From contig DATKYS010000038.1 in the NCBI GenBank assembly GCA_035528375.1, positions 1-40,650 of the forward strand: a DNA stretch of 40,650 nt, in the 5' to 3' direction. Positions 16,067 through 23,959 of this stretch are shown piece after piece. The stretch's first letter is position 1; every line of letters starts with the position of its first letter. The position numbers and the translations under genes are program-made. The stretch comes from a bacterium (GTDB lineage Bacteria; RBG-13-66-14). The notes under the pieces were generated by a model. That model was not told the origin of the DNA. It made no database searches and was given only the letters and a program-made list of their open reading frames with translations.

Positions 16067-16087
16067 AACCGACGAGGTATCCCCACC

Positions 16088-16849
16088 GTGATTCAAAGAA
16101 CGGCACTTCTGTTTCTTTTCCTCTGCGCCGCAGCGCCGGCCGCCGAGGTGCTCGTCGCCGACTACGACGGGGACATGGAGTTCAGCGATCCCGACGACGG
16201 TCAACTCGTGGGCTCCGAGTACGCCGTCACGGAGGCCCTCGACGCCAACGGCCGGGACTACGACCTGGTCACCGACATCCCCGACGACCTCGCCGGCTAC
16301 GACATCGTCTTCGTCCTTCTGGGGACCTTCCCCGCCTCCCGACCCCTGGACTACTCCGATCAGCAGGTTTTGCTGGATTTCGGCCGGTGGCGGGGGCTGT
16401 ACGTGGAGGGCGGCGACGTGGGCTACGACTACTCCCCGGCGCCGCTCTGGGACCTCTTCGGCGCCCGCTACCTCTACGACGGCGAGTCCACCGAGGACGG
16501 GAACGTCGAAACGGTGAACGGCGTCTCCGGCACGCTCGTCGCCGGGCTCGCCTTCGACTGTCCCGGGTATCAGATCGAGCCCAGCGACAACTACCTGGAC
16601 GAAATCACCAACGACGGCGGCACGGTGGTCTTCACCAGCACACCCATGGGTCACGTCTCCAACGCCAGGACGGTGGCCTACGCGGGCGACGGCCACCACC
16701 GAGCCGTGGTCTCCACGTTCCTCTTCGGCGCCCTGGCCGACGGGTCCTCCACCAAGGAGGAGCTGATGGGTCGCCTGCTGGACTACCTCGGCGAGACGAT
16801 GCCCGTCGAGGAGACGAGCTGGGGCGATATTAAGGCCTGTTACCGTTAA
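16088..16849 (+). CDS. Secreted protein with amidotransferase-like fold and SWGxIKA C-terminus
   Basis: The 253-residue product begins with a signal peptide (VIQRTALLFLFLCAAAPAA). The mature part opens with the strand VLVADYDGD. EALDANGRDYDLVTDIPDDLAGYDIVFVLLG, in two pieces, and a GLYVEGGD strand follow. This order resembles class I glutamine-amidotransferase/ThuA-like Rossmann folds in secreted proteins, but no catalytic Cys is seen at the usual elbow. The end, PVEETSWGDIKACYR, matches the ends of the next gene's product and of the protein at 4068. The GTG was chosen for its signal peptide and the GAGGT nine bases ahead. It is cotranscribed with the next gene, 15 bases downstream. Confidence 0.7.
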   Translation: MIQRTALLFLFLCAAAPAAEVLVADYDGDMEFSDPDDGQLVGSEYAVTEALDANGRDYDLVTDIPDDLAGYDIVFVLLGTFPASRPLDYSDQQVLLDFGRWRGLYVEGGDVGYDYSPAPLWDLFGARYLYDGESTEDGNVETVNGVSGTLVAGLAFDCPGYQIEPSDNYLDEITNDGGTVVFTSTPMGHVSNARTVAYAGDGHHRAVVSTFLFGALADGSSTKEELMGRLLDYLGETMPVEETSWGDIKACYR

Positions 16850-16864
16850 TCTGGAGGGGGGAGG

Positions 16865-17779
16865 ATGCGTAAATCGGTGACGTTATATCTGGCGCTGGCG
16901 GCGGCGGCCTCGGCGCTCTCGCCCGCCCAATCCCCGACCGCCCACGTCGGTCCGGCGCCGACTTCCGCGGGCGTGCTCCTGGTGAGCGACCAGGAGGACG
17001 GCGTCTCGGAACCGCTCTACTTCGACGACTACTACTCGGACGCCATTGACGACATCTTCGGGCACCCTTACTACTACAACATTCTATACCACACCCGGGA
17101 CGTCAGGGTCGAAGACCTTACGGGTCACGGCGCCGTCGTCTGGTACACCGGCATCTCGGGAGGCACCTCCTCCGCCGACGGGCCGGCGGGTCACATCACC
17201 CTCACCGAGGACGAGGAAGACGCCATCATCCAGTACCTGGAGACGACGCCGGACGGCGAGTGCCGGGGGGTCTGGCTCTCCGGGATGTACATCGCCTGGA
17301 ACTGCGTCGCCGCGGTTCTGACGGAAGGTCAGCTCTACTCCGAACTCTTCAACAACTACGTCGGCCTTTCCTACCCGACGAGCAATTTCAGGAATCCGAT
17401 CCACGTGGACAGCTCCTGGATCGGGGGTTCCGGCTCCTCGTCGCCACCGCTGTCAGGCGTCCCCTACTCCATCTGGTGGGCCTCGGGCGATTACAACTAC
17501 CCCGACATGCTGGACACCTCGGGCTCCGCCTGGTCCGCCCTCACCTGGCAGGACTCGGGTGGCGCGACGCACCACTCCAGCGTCATCGCCAATCAGGGCG
17601 CGAGCCCCTACGGCGGCACGTGGTACATCGTCCTCTCCGCCCTACCCCTGGAGAGCATCGGCACCGAATCCTCCGGCGAGGAGCGCAGCTACATGATGTC
17701 GGACATCCTCTCCTGGTTCCAGGTCACCGTGGGCGTCGAGGAATCGAGCTGGGGTTCGATCAAGGCCTCCTTCAACTGA
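16865..17779 (+). CDS. Secreted protein with SWGxIKA C-terminus, sister of the previous gene
   Basis: The 304-residue product has a signal peptide (MRKSVTLYLALAAAASALSPAQS) and a strong ribosome site (GGGGGGAGG next to the ATG). AGVLLVSDQEDG, then DLTGHGAVVWYTGISGG, LTEDEEDAIIQYLE and CRGVWLSGMYIAWN follow the same strand-helix order as the previous product, so a common amidotransferase-like fold is likely. The C-terminus GVEESSWGSIKASFN repeats the shared motif. No catalytic residues can be assigned. Together the two genes form a short operon for exported proteins. Confidence 0.7.
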   Translation: MRKSVTLYLALAAAASALSPAQSPTAHVGPAPTSAGVLLVSDQEDGVSEPLYFDDYYSDAIDDIFGHPYYYNILYHTRDVRVEDLTGHGAVVWYTGISGGTSSADGPAGHITLTEDEEDAIIQYLETTPDGECRGVWLSGMYIAWNCVAAVLTEGQLYSELFNNYVGLSYPTSNFRNPIHVDSSWIGGSGSSSPPLSGVPYSIWWASGDYNYPDMLDTSGSAWSALTWQDSGGATHHSSVIANQGASPYGGTWYIVLSALPLESIGTESSGEERSYMMSDILSWFQVTVGVEESSWGSIKASFN

Positions 17780-18210
17780 CGGTTGACTCCAGCGCTCTCC
17801 GTGGAAGGAGCATCCGTACACGGGATTAAGGGTGAAGGCTGCATTATAAAAAACGGGCCGACCTGAACGGCGCGCCGTCGGTCGGCCTCTACGTCATCGC
17901 AGGCGGGGGGAGGGGTGTAGCGGTCCCCTCTCCCTTTTAGGGAGTGCTCGCCTACGGGCCGGCGTGAGGGTCGGGGTTGGTATGTGTAAAAAGGGCGGGT
18001 GTGGACACCCTCCCCTACAGCCGATTGTGTAGTTGTTGGCGTAGGGCGACAACTCTATGTGCCGCCCAACATAAAGAATCAAGGGCGGGGTACAGAGCCC
18101 CCGCCCTACGTCCATCCCGCGCGAATCCCATCCGCAGGGGCGGCCGTCATCTGTCGCCTGCGGACCGGTGTGAGGGTCGAGGTCGGGGACGGAAACGCGG
18201 CGGGGATTAT
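17780..18210. repeat. Gene-free stretch with several palindromic repeats
   Basis: No gene is seen. A family A relative lies at 17855-17896 (GGGCCGACC, a longer insert, GGTCGGCC, then CTACGTCATCGCA). A family B copy is at 17925-17975, a GGGCGGGTGT/ACACCCTCCC copy with CTAC at 17993-18018, and a GGGCGGGG/CCCCCGCCC copy with CTACG at 18083-18110. The stretch separates converging transcription units. Confidence 0.7.
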
Positions 18211-18238
18211 AAAAAGAAGCCCCAGGCGGGGGCTTTTT
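18211..18238 (-). terminator. Bidirectional terminator of the membrane-cassette operon
   Basis: AAAAAGAAGCCCC, a short loop, GGGGGCTTTTT: a 6-bp GC-rich stem (AGCCCC/GGGGCT) flanked by an A-run on the left and a T-run on the right. It lies 24 bases past the stop of the last cassette gene and can end transcription from both sides. Confidence 0.85.
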
Positions 18239-18261
18239 CGTTTGGGTAAACCGGTCCGCGG

Positions 18262-19155
18262 TCAGAGCGTCTTCCGTTTCCGGTTCCGGGAGACGAAGTA
18301 GGCGAGGTTGCCCAACAGGATGAGCACCACGATGACCACGTGAACCACCATCTGGGCGACCATCCCGCGCATGGCGGCGGCGGGCCGGCCTAACATCTTC
18401 TCGTACTCCGCCGCCCCCTTCAGGCCGCCGAGCATCCCCACGATCTGCCGCGTCTGGAGGTAGGCGTAGTAGTTGGGCGCGTAAACCGCCGTACAGCCGA
18501 CCAACACCGGGATGCCGAAGGGTACGCCCGCGTAGGAAATCCACGCCTCGGGCATCGCCGTCCCGGAAACCGCCGAGACCAGCCCCATGTCGTCGAAGGA
18601 GTGTACACCGGCCATCATCGGGTAGTCGTCCAGGGGGGTGCCGTAGTAGTCGCTGGGGTAGGCCTTGCGTATCTCCTCGCCCAACTGGAGGATGACGGCG
18701 TCGGCGCCGGCGCGGAACCCGAGATATATCCAGTCCTCGCCCATCGTTATCCGGCGTTCCTCGCCCTTGGCCGCCAGCTCGGCGTTGAGCTGGTCCTGGG
18801 TCTCGAGCATTATCCGCTCGCCGATGGACGGCCCCTCGACCAGGAGCGTCATGGCGATGACCCGGATGCCCCGAGTGAGGGCGTGTCGGACCGTAGCGAC
18901 CAGGATGGGCTCCAGCTCGGGCAGCGTACTAGGGCCCAGGTCCATGGAGACCAGGATGGTCGAACCGGGCGGCAGGCGGTCAATGGCGTTGTAGTAGAGG
19001 GCCACCGGCGAGGTGATCGAGACGTCTACGCTGAAGGGACCGACCAGGGAGACTATTACGCCGATGGCGACCAGGAGGAAGATCCAGCGGCGGTCCAGCC
19101 CCAGGAGGAAATCCATGGCCCGGCCCGAGAGGTCCGCGATTTTTCGAAAGACCAC
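18262..19155 (-). CDS. Two-TM cassette protein, paralog 4 of 4
   Basis: The 297-residue product has unknown function. TM1 (about residues 25-42) follows the conserved LDRRWIFLL. A domain of about 220 residues comes next and TM2 spans 266-288, ending in SRNRKRK. Conserved blocks in order: STILVSMDLGPSTLPELEP (65-83), GEDWIYLGFRAG (139-150), GEEIRKAYPSDYYG (159-172), HSFDDMG (185-191), GIPVLVGCTAVYAPNYYAY (214-232) and LGGLKGAAEYEK (242-253). Alternating strands and helices suggest a Rossmann-like domain. Positive residues before TM1 and after TM2 predict that it faces outward. The GTG start lies 3 bases after the previous stop, so translation is coupled. It is the final gene before the terminator. 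Confidence 0.75.
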   Translation of the reverse strand: MVFRKIADLSGRAMDFLLGLDRRWIFLLVAIGVIVSLVGPFSVDVSITSPVALYYNAIDRLPPGSTILVSMDLGPSTLPELEPILVATVRHALTRGIRVIAMTLLVEGPSIGERIMLETQDQLNAELAAKGEERRITMGEDWIYLGFRAGADAVILQLGEEIRKAYPSDYYGTPLDDYPMMAGVHSFDDMGLVSAVSGTAMPEAWISYAGVPFGIPVLVGCTAVYAPNYYAYLQTRQIVGMLGGLKGAAEYEKMLGRPAAAMRGMVAQMVVHVVIVVLILLGNLAYFVSRNRKRKTL

Positions 19156-19158
19156 GGC

Positions 19159-20049
19159 TCAGCCCCCGACCTGTTGCCGGGCCTGGCGCTTCTTGACGAA
19201 CCGGGTACCGTAGTAGGCGAGGTTGCCTAAAAAGATAAGAATCACGATCAGCACGTGAACCACCATCTGGGCCACCATCCCCCGTGTGGCGTCGGCGGGC
19301 CGGGAGATGAGCTTTTCGTACTCGGCGGCCCCCTTGAGACCGCCCAGTATACCCTCCATCTGGCCCGTCTGCATGTAGGCGTAGAACTCGGGCGCGCTCA
19401 CCGCCGTGCAGCCCACGAGAACAGGAATCCCGAAGGGGGTGTGGGCGTAGGAAACCCAATCCACGGGCAGGGAGGTCCCGGAGACCGTGACGAGCAACCC
19501 CATGTCGGTGAAGGAATGTATGTCGCCCATCAGGGGGTAGTTGTCCAGGGGAACTCCGTAGAAGTCGCTGGGGTAGGCCCGCCGGATCTCGTCGCCGAGT
19601 TGGAGGATGACCGCCTCGTAACCCGACCTAAAACCCAGATAAACCCAGTCCACGCCCATCGTTATCCGTCTATCCTCGCCGGTCTTGGCGTATATTCCGT
19701 TCAGATCGTCCTGGGCCTCGAGCATCAACCGCTCGCCGATGGAGGTCCCCTCGGGCAGAAGGGTCATCCCGATGACGTTGACCCCCCGCCTCAGGGCGTG
19801 GCGGATGGTGGCGGCCATGATCGGCTCCAGCTCCGGCAGCGTACTGGGGTCCAGGTCCATCGAGACGAGGATGGTGGAGCCGGGCGGCAGATCGTTGATG
19901 GCCTTGTAGTAACGGGCGACCGGGGCGGTGATGGACACTTCCACGGAGAAGGGGCCCAGAAGGGAAACGATCACCCCCACCGCGATCAGGAGGTAGATCC
20001 AGCGGCGGTCGAGCTTGGTCAGCCCGTCGAACACGCCTCCCCAGGACAT
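19159..20049 (-). CDS. Two-TM cassette protein, paralog 3 of 4
   Basis: The 296-residue product is closest to paralog 4. It shares LDRRWIYLLIAVGVIVSLLG (TM1), STILVSMDLDPSTLPELEP, DWVYLGFRSG, PSDFYG, GIPVLVGCTAVSAPEFYAY and LGGLKGAAEYEKL, then TM2 (HVLIVILIFLGNLAYY) and a basic tail. The central HSFDDMG block is HSFTDMG here. The ATG lies 3 bases after the stop of paralog 2, with GGAG about 12 bases upstream. The family was not recognised. The tight spacing and common architecture mean the four products are made together and may form one hetero-oligomer. Confidence 0.75.
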   Translation of the reverse strand: MSWGGVFDGLTKLDRRWIYLLIAVGVIVSLLGPFSVEVSITAPVARYYKAINDLPPGSTILVSMDLDPSTLPELEPIMAATIRHALRRGVNVIGMTLLPEGTSIGERLMLEAQDDLNGIYAKTGEDRRITMGVDWVYLGFRSGYEAVILQLGDEIRRAYPSDFYGVPLDNYPLMGDIHSFTDMGLLVTVSGTSLPVDWVSYAHTPFGIPVLVGCTAVSAPEFYAYMQTGQMEGILGGLKGAAEYEKLISRPADATRGMVAQMVVHVLIVILIFLGNLAYYGTRFVKKRQARQQVGG

Positions 20050-20052
20050 GTC

Positions 20053-20967
20053 TCAGGCTCCGAGGTTGTCGGTCTCCGTGGGACCGGTTGAAGACGGGGG
20101 ACGGCGAGAGCTCATGAACCGGTCGGCGAAGAAGGCGAGGTTGCCCAGGACGATGGCCAGGACTAGAAGAGCGTGCACCCCGAGCTGGGCCACCATCCCC
20201 CGGCCGGCGGAACCCGGGTTGTTCGTTATCCGCTCGTACTCGGCGGCCCCTTTGAGCCCCCCCAGAAGCCCGGCCATCTGCCCGGTCTGCAGGTAGGCGT
20301 AGTACTGGGGAGCGCTCACCGCGGTGCAACCCACCAGGATCGGGACGCCGTAGGTCACGCCGGCGTACTCGACCCACGCCTCCGGGGTGGACGACCATGA
20401 GATATCAATGGCCGCCGCCATGTCGTCGTAGTTGTGCGTGTCCTGGAAGAGGGGCATCGTTTCCAGGGGCGTCCCGTAGAAATCGTTGGGGAAGACGCTC
20501 CTTATCTCCTCGCCCAGGGAGATGATGACGGAGCTGAACCCCGCCCGGAAACCCAGGAGCGCGTAGTCCACCCCTGACTTGAGCTGCTCTCCGCGCCCGG
20601 TCTGGAGCACCCGGTCGTTTATCTCGCCCGTCACCTGGTTCAACAGGCGCTCGGAGATGGCGACCCCCTCCATCTGGAGGGAGATGAGGATGACCGGCTG
20701 ACCCCGGCTGAAGGCGTGCCGGAGGATGGTGACTATCATGGGCTCCAGCTCGGGCAGTCCGGCCGGAGGGGTGTCCACGGCCACCAGGAGTGGCTTGGAG
20801 GGATCGCTCTGGTGGATGACGCGGTAGAAGTCGTTTACCGGCTTGGTGATCCTCACCCCGATCCCGAAGGGTCCGACCAGGGCGAAAACGACGACGGCCG
20901 CCTCCAGGAGAAACATCCAGCGGCGATCGAGGTTCAGGAAACGCTGGAGGAGGGAGGGCCTGGTCAT
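20053..20967 (-). CDS. Two-TM cassette protein, paralog 2 of 4 (most diverged)
   Basis: The 304-residue product keeps the frame of the family but is the most divergent copy. LDRRWMFLL leads TM1; the first block reads PLLVAVDTPPAGLPELEP instead of ILVSMDLGPSTLPELEP; YALLGFRAG, PNDFYG, HNYDDM, GVPILVGCTAVSAPQYYAY and LGGLKGAAEYER follow. TM2 (HALLVLAIVLGNLAFF) precedes a Ser/Pro-rich tail unlike the basic tails of the others. No good ribosome site precedes the ATG at 20967. It comes after a 321-base gene-free stretch, yet no convincing promoter was found there. It may be a specialised subunit. Confidence 0.72.
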   Translation of the reverse strand: MTRPSLLQRFLNLDRRWMFLLEAAVVVFALVGPFGIGVRITKPVNDFYRVIHQSDPSKPLLVAVDTPPAGLPELEPMIVTILRHAFSRGQPVILISLQMEGVAISERLLNQVTGEINDRVLQTGRGEQLKSGVDYALLGFRAGFSSVIISLGEEIRSVFPNDFYGTPLETMPLFQDTHNYDDMAAAIDISWSSTPEAWVEYAGVTYGVPILVGCTAVSAPQYYAYLQTGQMAGLLGGLKGAAEYERITNNPGSAGRGMVAQLGVHALLVLAIVLGNLAFFADRFMSSRRPPSSTGPTETDNLGA

Positions 20968-21288
20968 CGGGCCGCCGGCAATTGTTAAAAAGGGCCGTCG
21001 GGGGCCGGTAGGTCAAAGCTTCCGGTCTTCCCGACTACCCTTAGGAGAACGGGTTTAGCGATTTTCCCCAACTACACTTCGTCTGAAAATCCCCCGAGGC
21101 ATAAGTCCTGGTCATGTAAGACCGAGAGTCCGGGCAAACCATCGTCATGCCGTCAGCTAATCGGAGTTACGCCCCAGGTAAATCTGTTTTTGAACCCCGA
21201 TGATTCAGCGGTCCGCAGGACCGGATGAACATCATGCGCCCCGTCCGCCCGCGGCGGCCCGCAGGGAACTCGTCCTACGGGACCCACC
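20968..21288. other. Gene-free stretch inside the cassette
   Basis: No gene or good promoter is seen in 321 bases. It holds a small perfect hairpin (CGGTCC GCA GGACCG, near 21211-21225) and a degraded family A palindrome near 21251 (GGCGGCCCGCAGGG followed by CCTACGGG). The minus strand has a TTGACC near 21011-21016 but no -10 at a fitting distance. Confidence 0.5.
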
Positions 21289-22080
21289 CTACTTGGGTAG
21301 GCCGAGCCAGTCGAAGAGGAGGAAGTGGACACGGCCGATCAGGAGCGAGACGCGGGCCATGACGGTGTAGCCGAAGCTGGCGCCGAAGCCGATCATCAGG
21401 AACCAGATACCGACGCGCGCGGCGCCGCCCAGGACCCCCTTGTGCTCCAGCGAGAAGAAGAAGTAGGCAAGTGTGCACAGCGTGCCGACGATGAAGAGCG
21501 GCCCCGAGATGGCGTCGAAGAAGGTGCTTATCCCCGGTGCGGCGAAGAAATCCCGCCAGGAGTCTATGGAGAAAAGCGGCACCACCAGGGCACCGTGATC
21601 CTGGACGAAGGTGCCGCGGAGCTGGGAGATGACGCGGGCCTGAAGGGCGTTCGGGATGGCGATACCGGAGTTGGCGCCCAGGATGAAGGCCAGGGAGTAC
21701 CGGCTGATCCACGAGATTTTCGGGATGAAGCGGGTGAAGAGCAGTAAACCCAGGATGACGGGGATCAGAAGGAGGACGAGGGCCACGACGGGGGTGAAGT
21801 CCTCCAGGATCGGCGGGAGGGAAGTCATGCCCTGGGTATCGGCGTAGGCCTGGAACTCGGCCGGGGTGAGGGAGAGTTTGTTGAGCGTGACGCCGAAGGG
21901 GATGAGGAAGTCCTCGACGATCACGTTGTGGTACAGCACGGCGGTGAAGTACCCCGCGCCGAGCCCCACCATGACGTGCTCCGCGAGCTTGTAAAAGGGG
22001 TTGTCCTTGTAGAGGAATGAGTAGACGAACAGGGTGAAGATTGCCGCCACCCAGATCCAGATATCAAGGGAGATGTTCAA
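21289..22080 (-). CDS. Polytopic membrane protein of the cassette
   Basis: The 263-residue product has about six predicted TM helices (near residues 5-24, 31-52, 96-116, 126-146, 193-215 and 225-250). A conspicuous motif, LYKDNPFYKLAEHVMVGL, joins TM1 and TM2; the Lys, Asp, Glu and His in or near the membrane are unusual and could be functional. A soluble loop of about 40 residues follows TM2. The TTG at 22080 has GGGGTGG just upstream, and no better start exists downstream close by. I recall no characterised relative. It may form the channel or scaffold part of the cassette, which is an inference from topology only. Confidence 0.65.
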   Translation of the reverse strand: MNISLDIWIWVAAIFTLFVYSFLYKDNPFYKLAEHVMVGLGAGYFTAVLYHNVIVEDFLIPFGVTLNKLSLTPAEFQAYADTQGMTSLPPILEDFTPVVALVLLLIPVILGLLLFTRFIPKISWISRYSLAFILGANSGIAIPNALQARVISQLRGTFVQDHGALVVPLFSIDSWRDFFAAPGISTFFDAISGPLFIVGTLCTLAYFFFSLEHKGVLGGAARVGIWFLMIGFGASFGYTVMARVSLLIGRVHFLLFDWLGLPK

Positions 22081-22339
22081 CGTCCACCCCTTTATGTTTC
22101 ATCTTTCGGGCGTACCGTCGCGGACATACCGCCGCGCCGCCGCACATGCCCTACTTCACCGTCTCGGAACGCCGCGCAAATACACTGGTCGTAACTCCGC
22201 TTCGCTCTTTAACCGCTTCCCCGTCGCAGATTCACGGCCTCAACGTCGCGGATGTCCGGTTTCCCCGTCTCTCGCCGCCCTCACAGGTTTACAGCTTCGT
22301 CATCGCAGATTGACGATTCTGCCGCCGCAGTTTTACGGG
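22081..22339. repeat. Gene-free stretch with a short recurring motif
   Basis: On the minus strand the pattern TCYGCGAYG recurs four times (ATCTGCGATGAC, CATCCGCGACGTT, AATCTGCGACGGGG, TGTCCGCGACGGTA) at uneven spacing. No gene, clear promoter or terminator was found. Confidence 0.4.
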
Positions 22340-23224
22340 TTACGACTTCGTCGCGGTTTTATCGCGATCCTTTTTACCGCGGGTGACGAAATAGGCGATG
22401 TTGCCCAAGAGGATGAAGGCCACGATGACGATGTGGATCCACTGCTGGGCGTTCATGCCCTTGGTCGCGGTCCCATCGTAGCTCAGGAGCCTCTCGTACT
22501 CGGCGGCGCCCTTGAGCCCGCCCAAAAGTCCCGCCATCTGTCCGGTCTGCGTGTAGGCGTAGTACTGGGGGGCACTCACGGCGGTGACACCGACGAGAAT
22601 GGGGATACCGTAGGGGGCGCCGGCGTACGAGACCCAGGCCTCGGGTAGCGCCGTCCCGGAAATATCCGCGACCATCCCCATGTCGTCAAAGGAGTGAACG
22701 CCCTCCATCATCGGGTAGTCGTCGAGGGAAACGCCGTAATAGTCGCTGGGGTACGCCTGACGTATCTCCTCGCCGAACTGAAGAATGACCGCGCTGTATC
22801 CGGCACGGAAGCCCAGATAGATCCAGTCCTCGCCCATGACCATCCTGCGTTCGTCCCCCGCCGCCTCGTACTTGGCGTTAAGCTCGTCGGTCACCTGGAG
22901 CATGATCCGCTCGGCGATGGAGGGACCGTCGGGCAGGAGGGTCATGGCGATGACTTTCAAGCCGTGACTGAGGGCGTGATAGACCGTGGCCTTGAGCATC
23001 GGTTCCAGCTCGGGCAGCGTGCTCGGCCCCAGGTCCATCGAGACCAGGATCACCGATCCCTCCGAGGCGCCCTCGATCACGTCGAAAAAGTTCTGCACCG
23101 GGGTGGTGATCCCGATGGAGAGCTTGATGGGTAGGACGAGTGCCGCGATCACCACTATCCCGATGATCAGGAAAATCCACCGTCGGTCTATAACCAGCAG
23201 CTTCTCGAACAGGGTTTTTTTCAT
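22340..23224 (-). CDS. Two-TM cassette protein, paralog 1 of 4
   Basis: The 294-residue product shares every block with the others: IDRRWIFLI before TM1, VILVSMDLGPSTLPELEP, GEDWIYLGFRAG, PSDYYG, HSFDDMG, GIPILVGVTAVSAPQYYAY and LGGLKGAAEYER, then TM2 (IHIVIVAFILLGNIAYF) and a Lys-rich tail. The Cys of the VGCTAV block is Val here, so this Cys is not essential for the family. The ATG at 23224 was chosen over the GTG at 23236 because AGGTGAG lies seven bases before the former. It is the first of the four copies in transcription order. Confidence 0.75.
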   Translation of the reverse strand: MKKTLFEKLLVIDRRWIFLIIGIVVIAALVLPIKLSIGITTPVQNFFDVIEGASEGSVILVSMDLGPSTLPELEPMLKATVYHALSHGLKVIAMTLLPDGPSIAERIMLQVTDELNAKYEAAGDERRMVMGEDWIYLGFRAGYSAVILQFGEEIRQAYPSDYYGVSLDDYPMMEGVHSFDDMGMVADISGTALPEAWVSYAGAPYGIPILVGVTAVSAPQYYAYTQTGQMAGLLGGLKGAAEYERLLSYDGTATKGMNAQQWIHIVIVAFILLGNIAYFVTRGKKDRDKTATKS

Positions 23225-23316
23225 CGTTTGGCTCACCTTTGCCGGTTTGTACCGGGGGGCCGGTATTCCCGGGGGCCCTTTTCTATCCCCGCGGACCCCT
23301 CGACCGGGAAGCCCGC

Positions 23317-23925
23317 TTACTCACCACCGAGATAGCTCCGTTCGATGCCGAGCACGATCTTCAACGCCGTGGCGATGATCCCCAGGCCGACGCCGATGAC
23401 GATACCGCGCTGCGCGGCGCCGTTGGGAATCTCGAGAATCCACTCCGTGATGTTGGACAACCAGTCCACGTCAATGACCCGCCCCAGCATGATGATCACC
23501 GCGGCGCCCAAGAGGAGCGTCGCCTCCTTACTGCGGGCGCGGAATGCCCGGAAGGCGGCCGAGGCGATGAAGAAGGCCAGGAGGCTGAACATCGTCGCCT
23601 CCATCGGCGCCTGGAGATAATCGAAGAGCTGGCGGAAGAGCGTCCCCTCGTCAATGCCCCCGAATAGCCCCACGAGGGCCATGACCAGAAAGCTGGCGAT
23701 GGCTACGGCGTTGAAGGCCCAGCCGGGGACCTGCCGGATCATCTTATTGCCGTGGTTGCGCAAGAAACTGGCGATGCCGAGACCGATGGCGAAGGCGGAG
23801 AGCAGCCGGAGCCAGGCCAGCATCTGCTCGCGCAAGCCCTGAATCACCGGGTCCATGATGACGTAGGAGAGAGCCCCAAAGAGACCGGCGACCAGAGCAA
23901 TCACAAGCGGGATTTGTCTGCGCAC
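23317..23925 (-). CDS. Polytopic membrane protein of the cassette
   Basis: The 202-residue product has five or six hydrophobic helices. A loop before the third or fourth reads GGIDEGTLFRQLFDYLQAPM and carries several acidic residues. FFIASAAFRAFRARSKEA marks a positively charged inner loop. The GTG at 23925 has AAGGAG five bases ahead. It follows the fibronectin-III gene by 34 bases. The family was not recognised. With the 21289 gene it supplies the integral-membrane part of the set. Confidence 0.65.
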   Translation of the reverse strand: MRRQIPLVIALVAGLFGALSYVIMDPVIQGLREQMLAWLRLLSAFAIGLGIASFLRNHGNKMIRQVPGWAFNAVAIASFLVMALVGLFGGIDEGTLFRQLFDYLQAPMEATMFSLLAFFIASAAFRAFRARSKEATLLLGAAVIIMLGRVIDVDWLSNITEWILEIPNGAAQRGIVIGVGLGIIATALKIVLGIERSYLGGE

Positions 23926-23959
23926 TTATCTCCTTTTGCCGTATCGAAAGTAACGGGCT

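Noticed and set aside
21000-21030. Internal promoter before paralog 2
   Set aside because: A TTGACC is present but there is no -10 box at 16-18 bases.
22034-22648. Plus-strand 204-residue frame inside the cassette
   Set aside because: It runs antisense through paralog 1 and the gap; the composition is that of an antisense shadow in GC-rich DNA.
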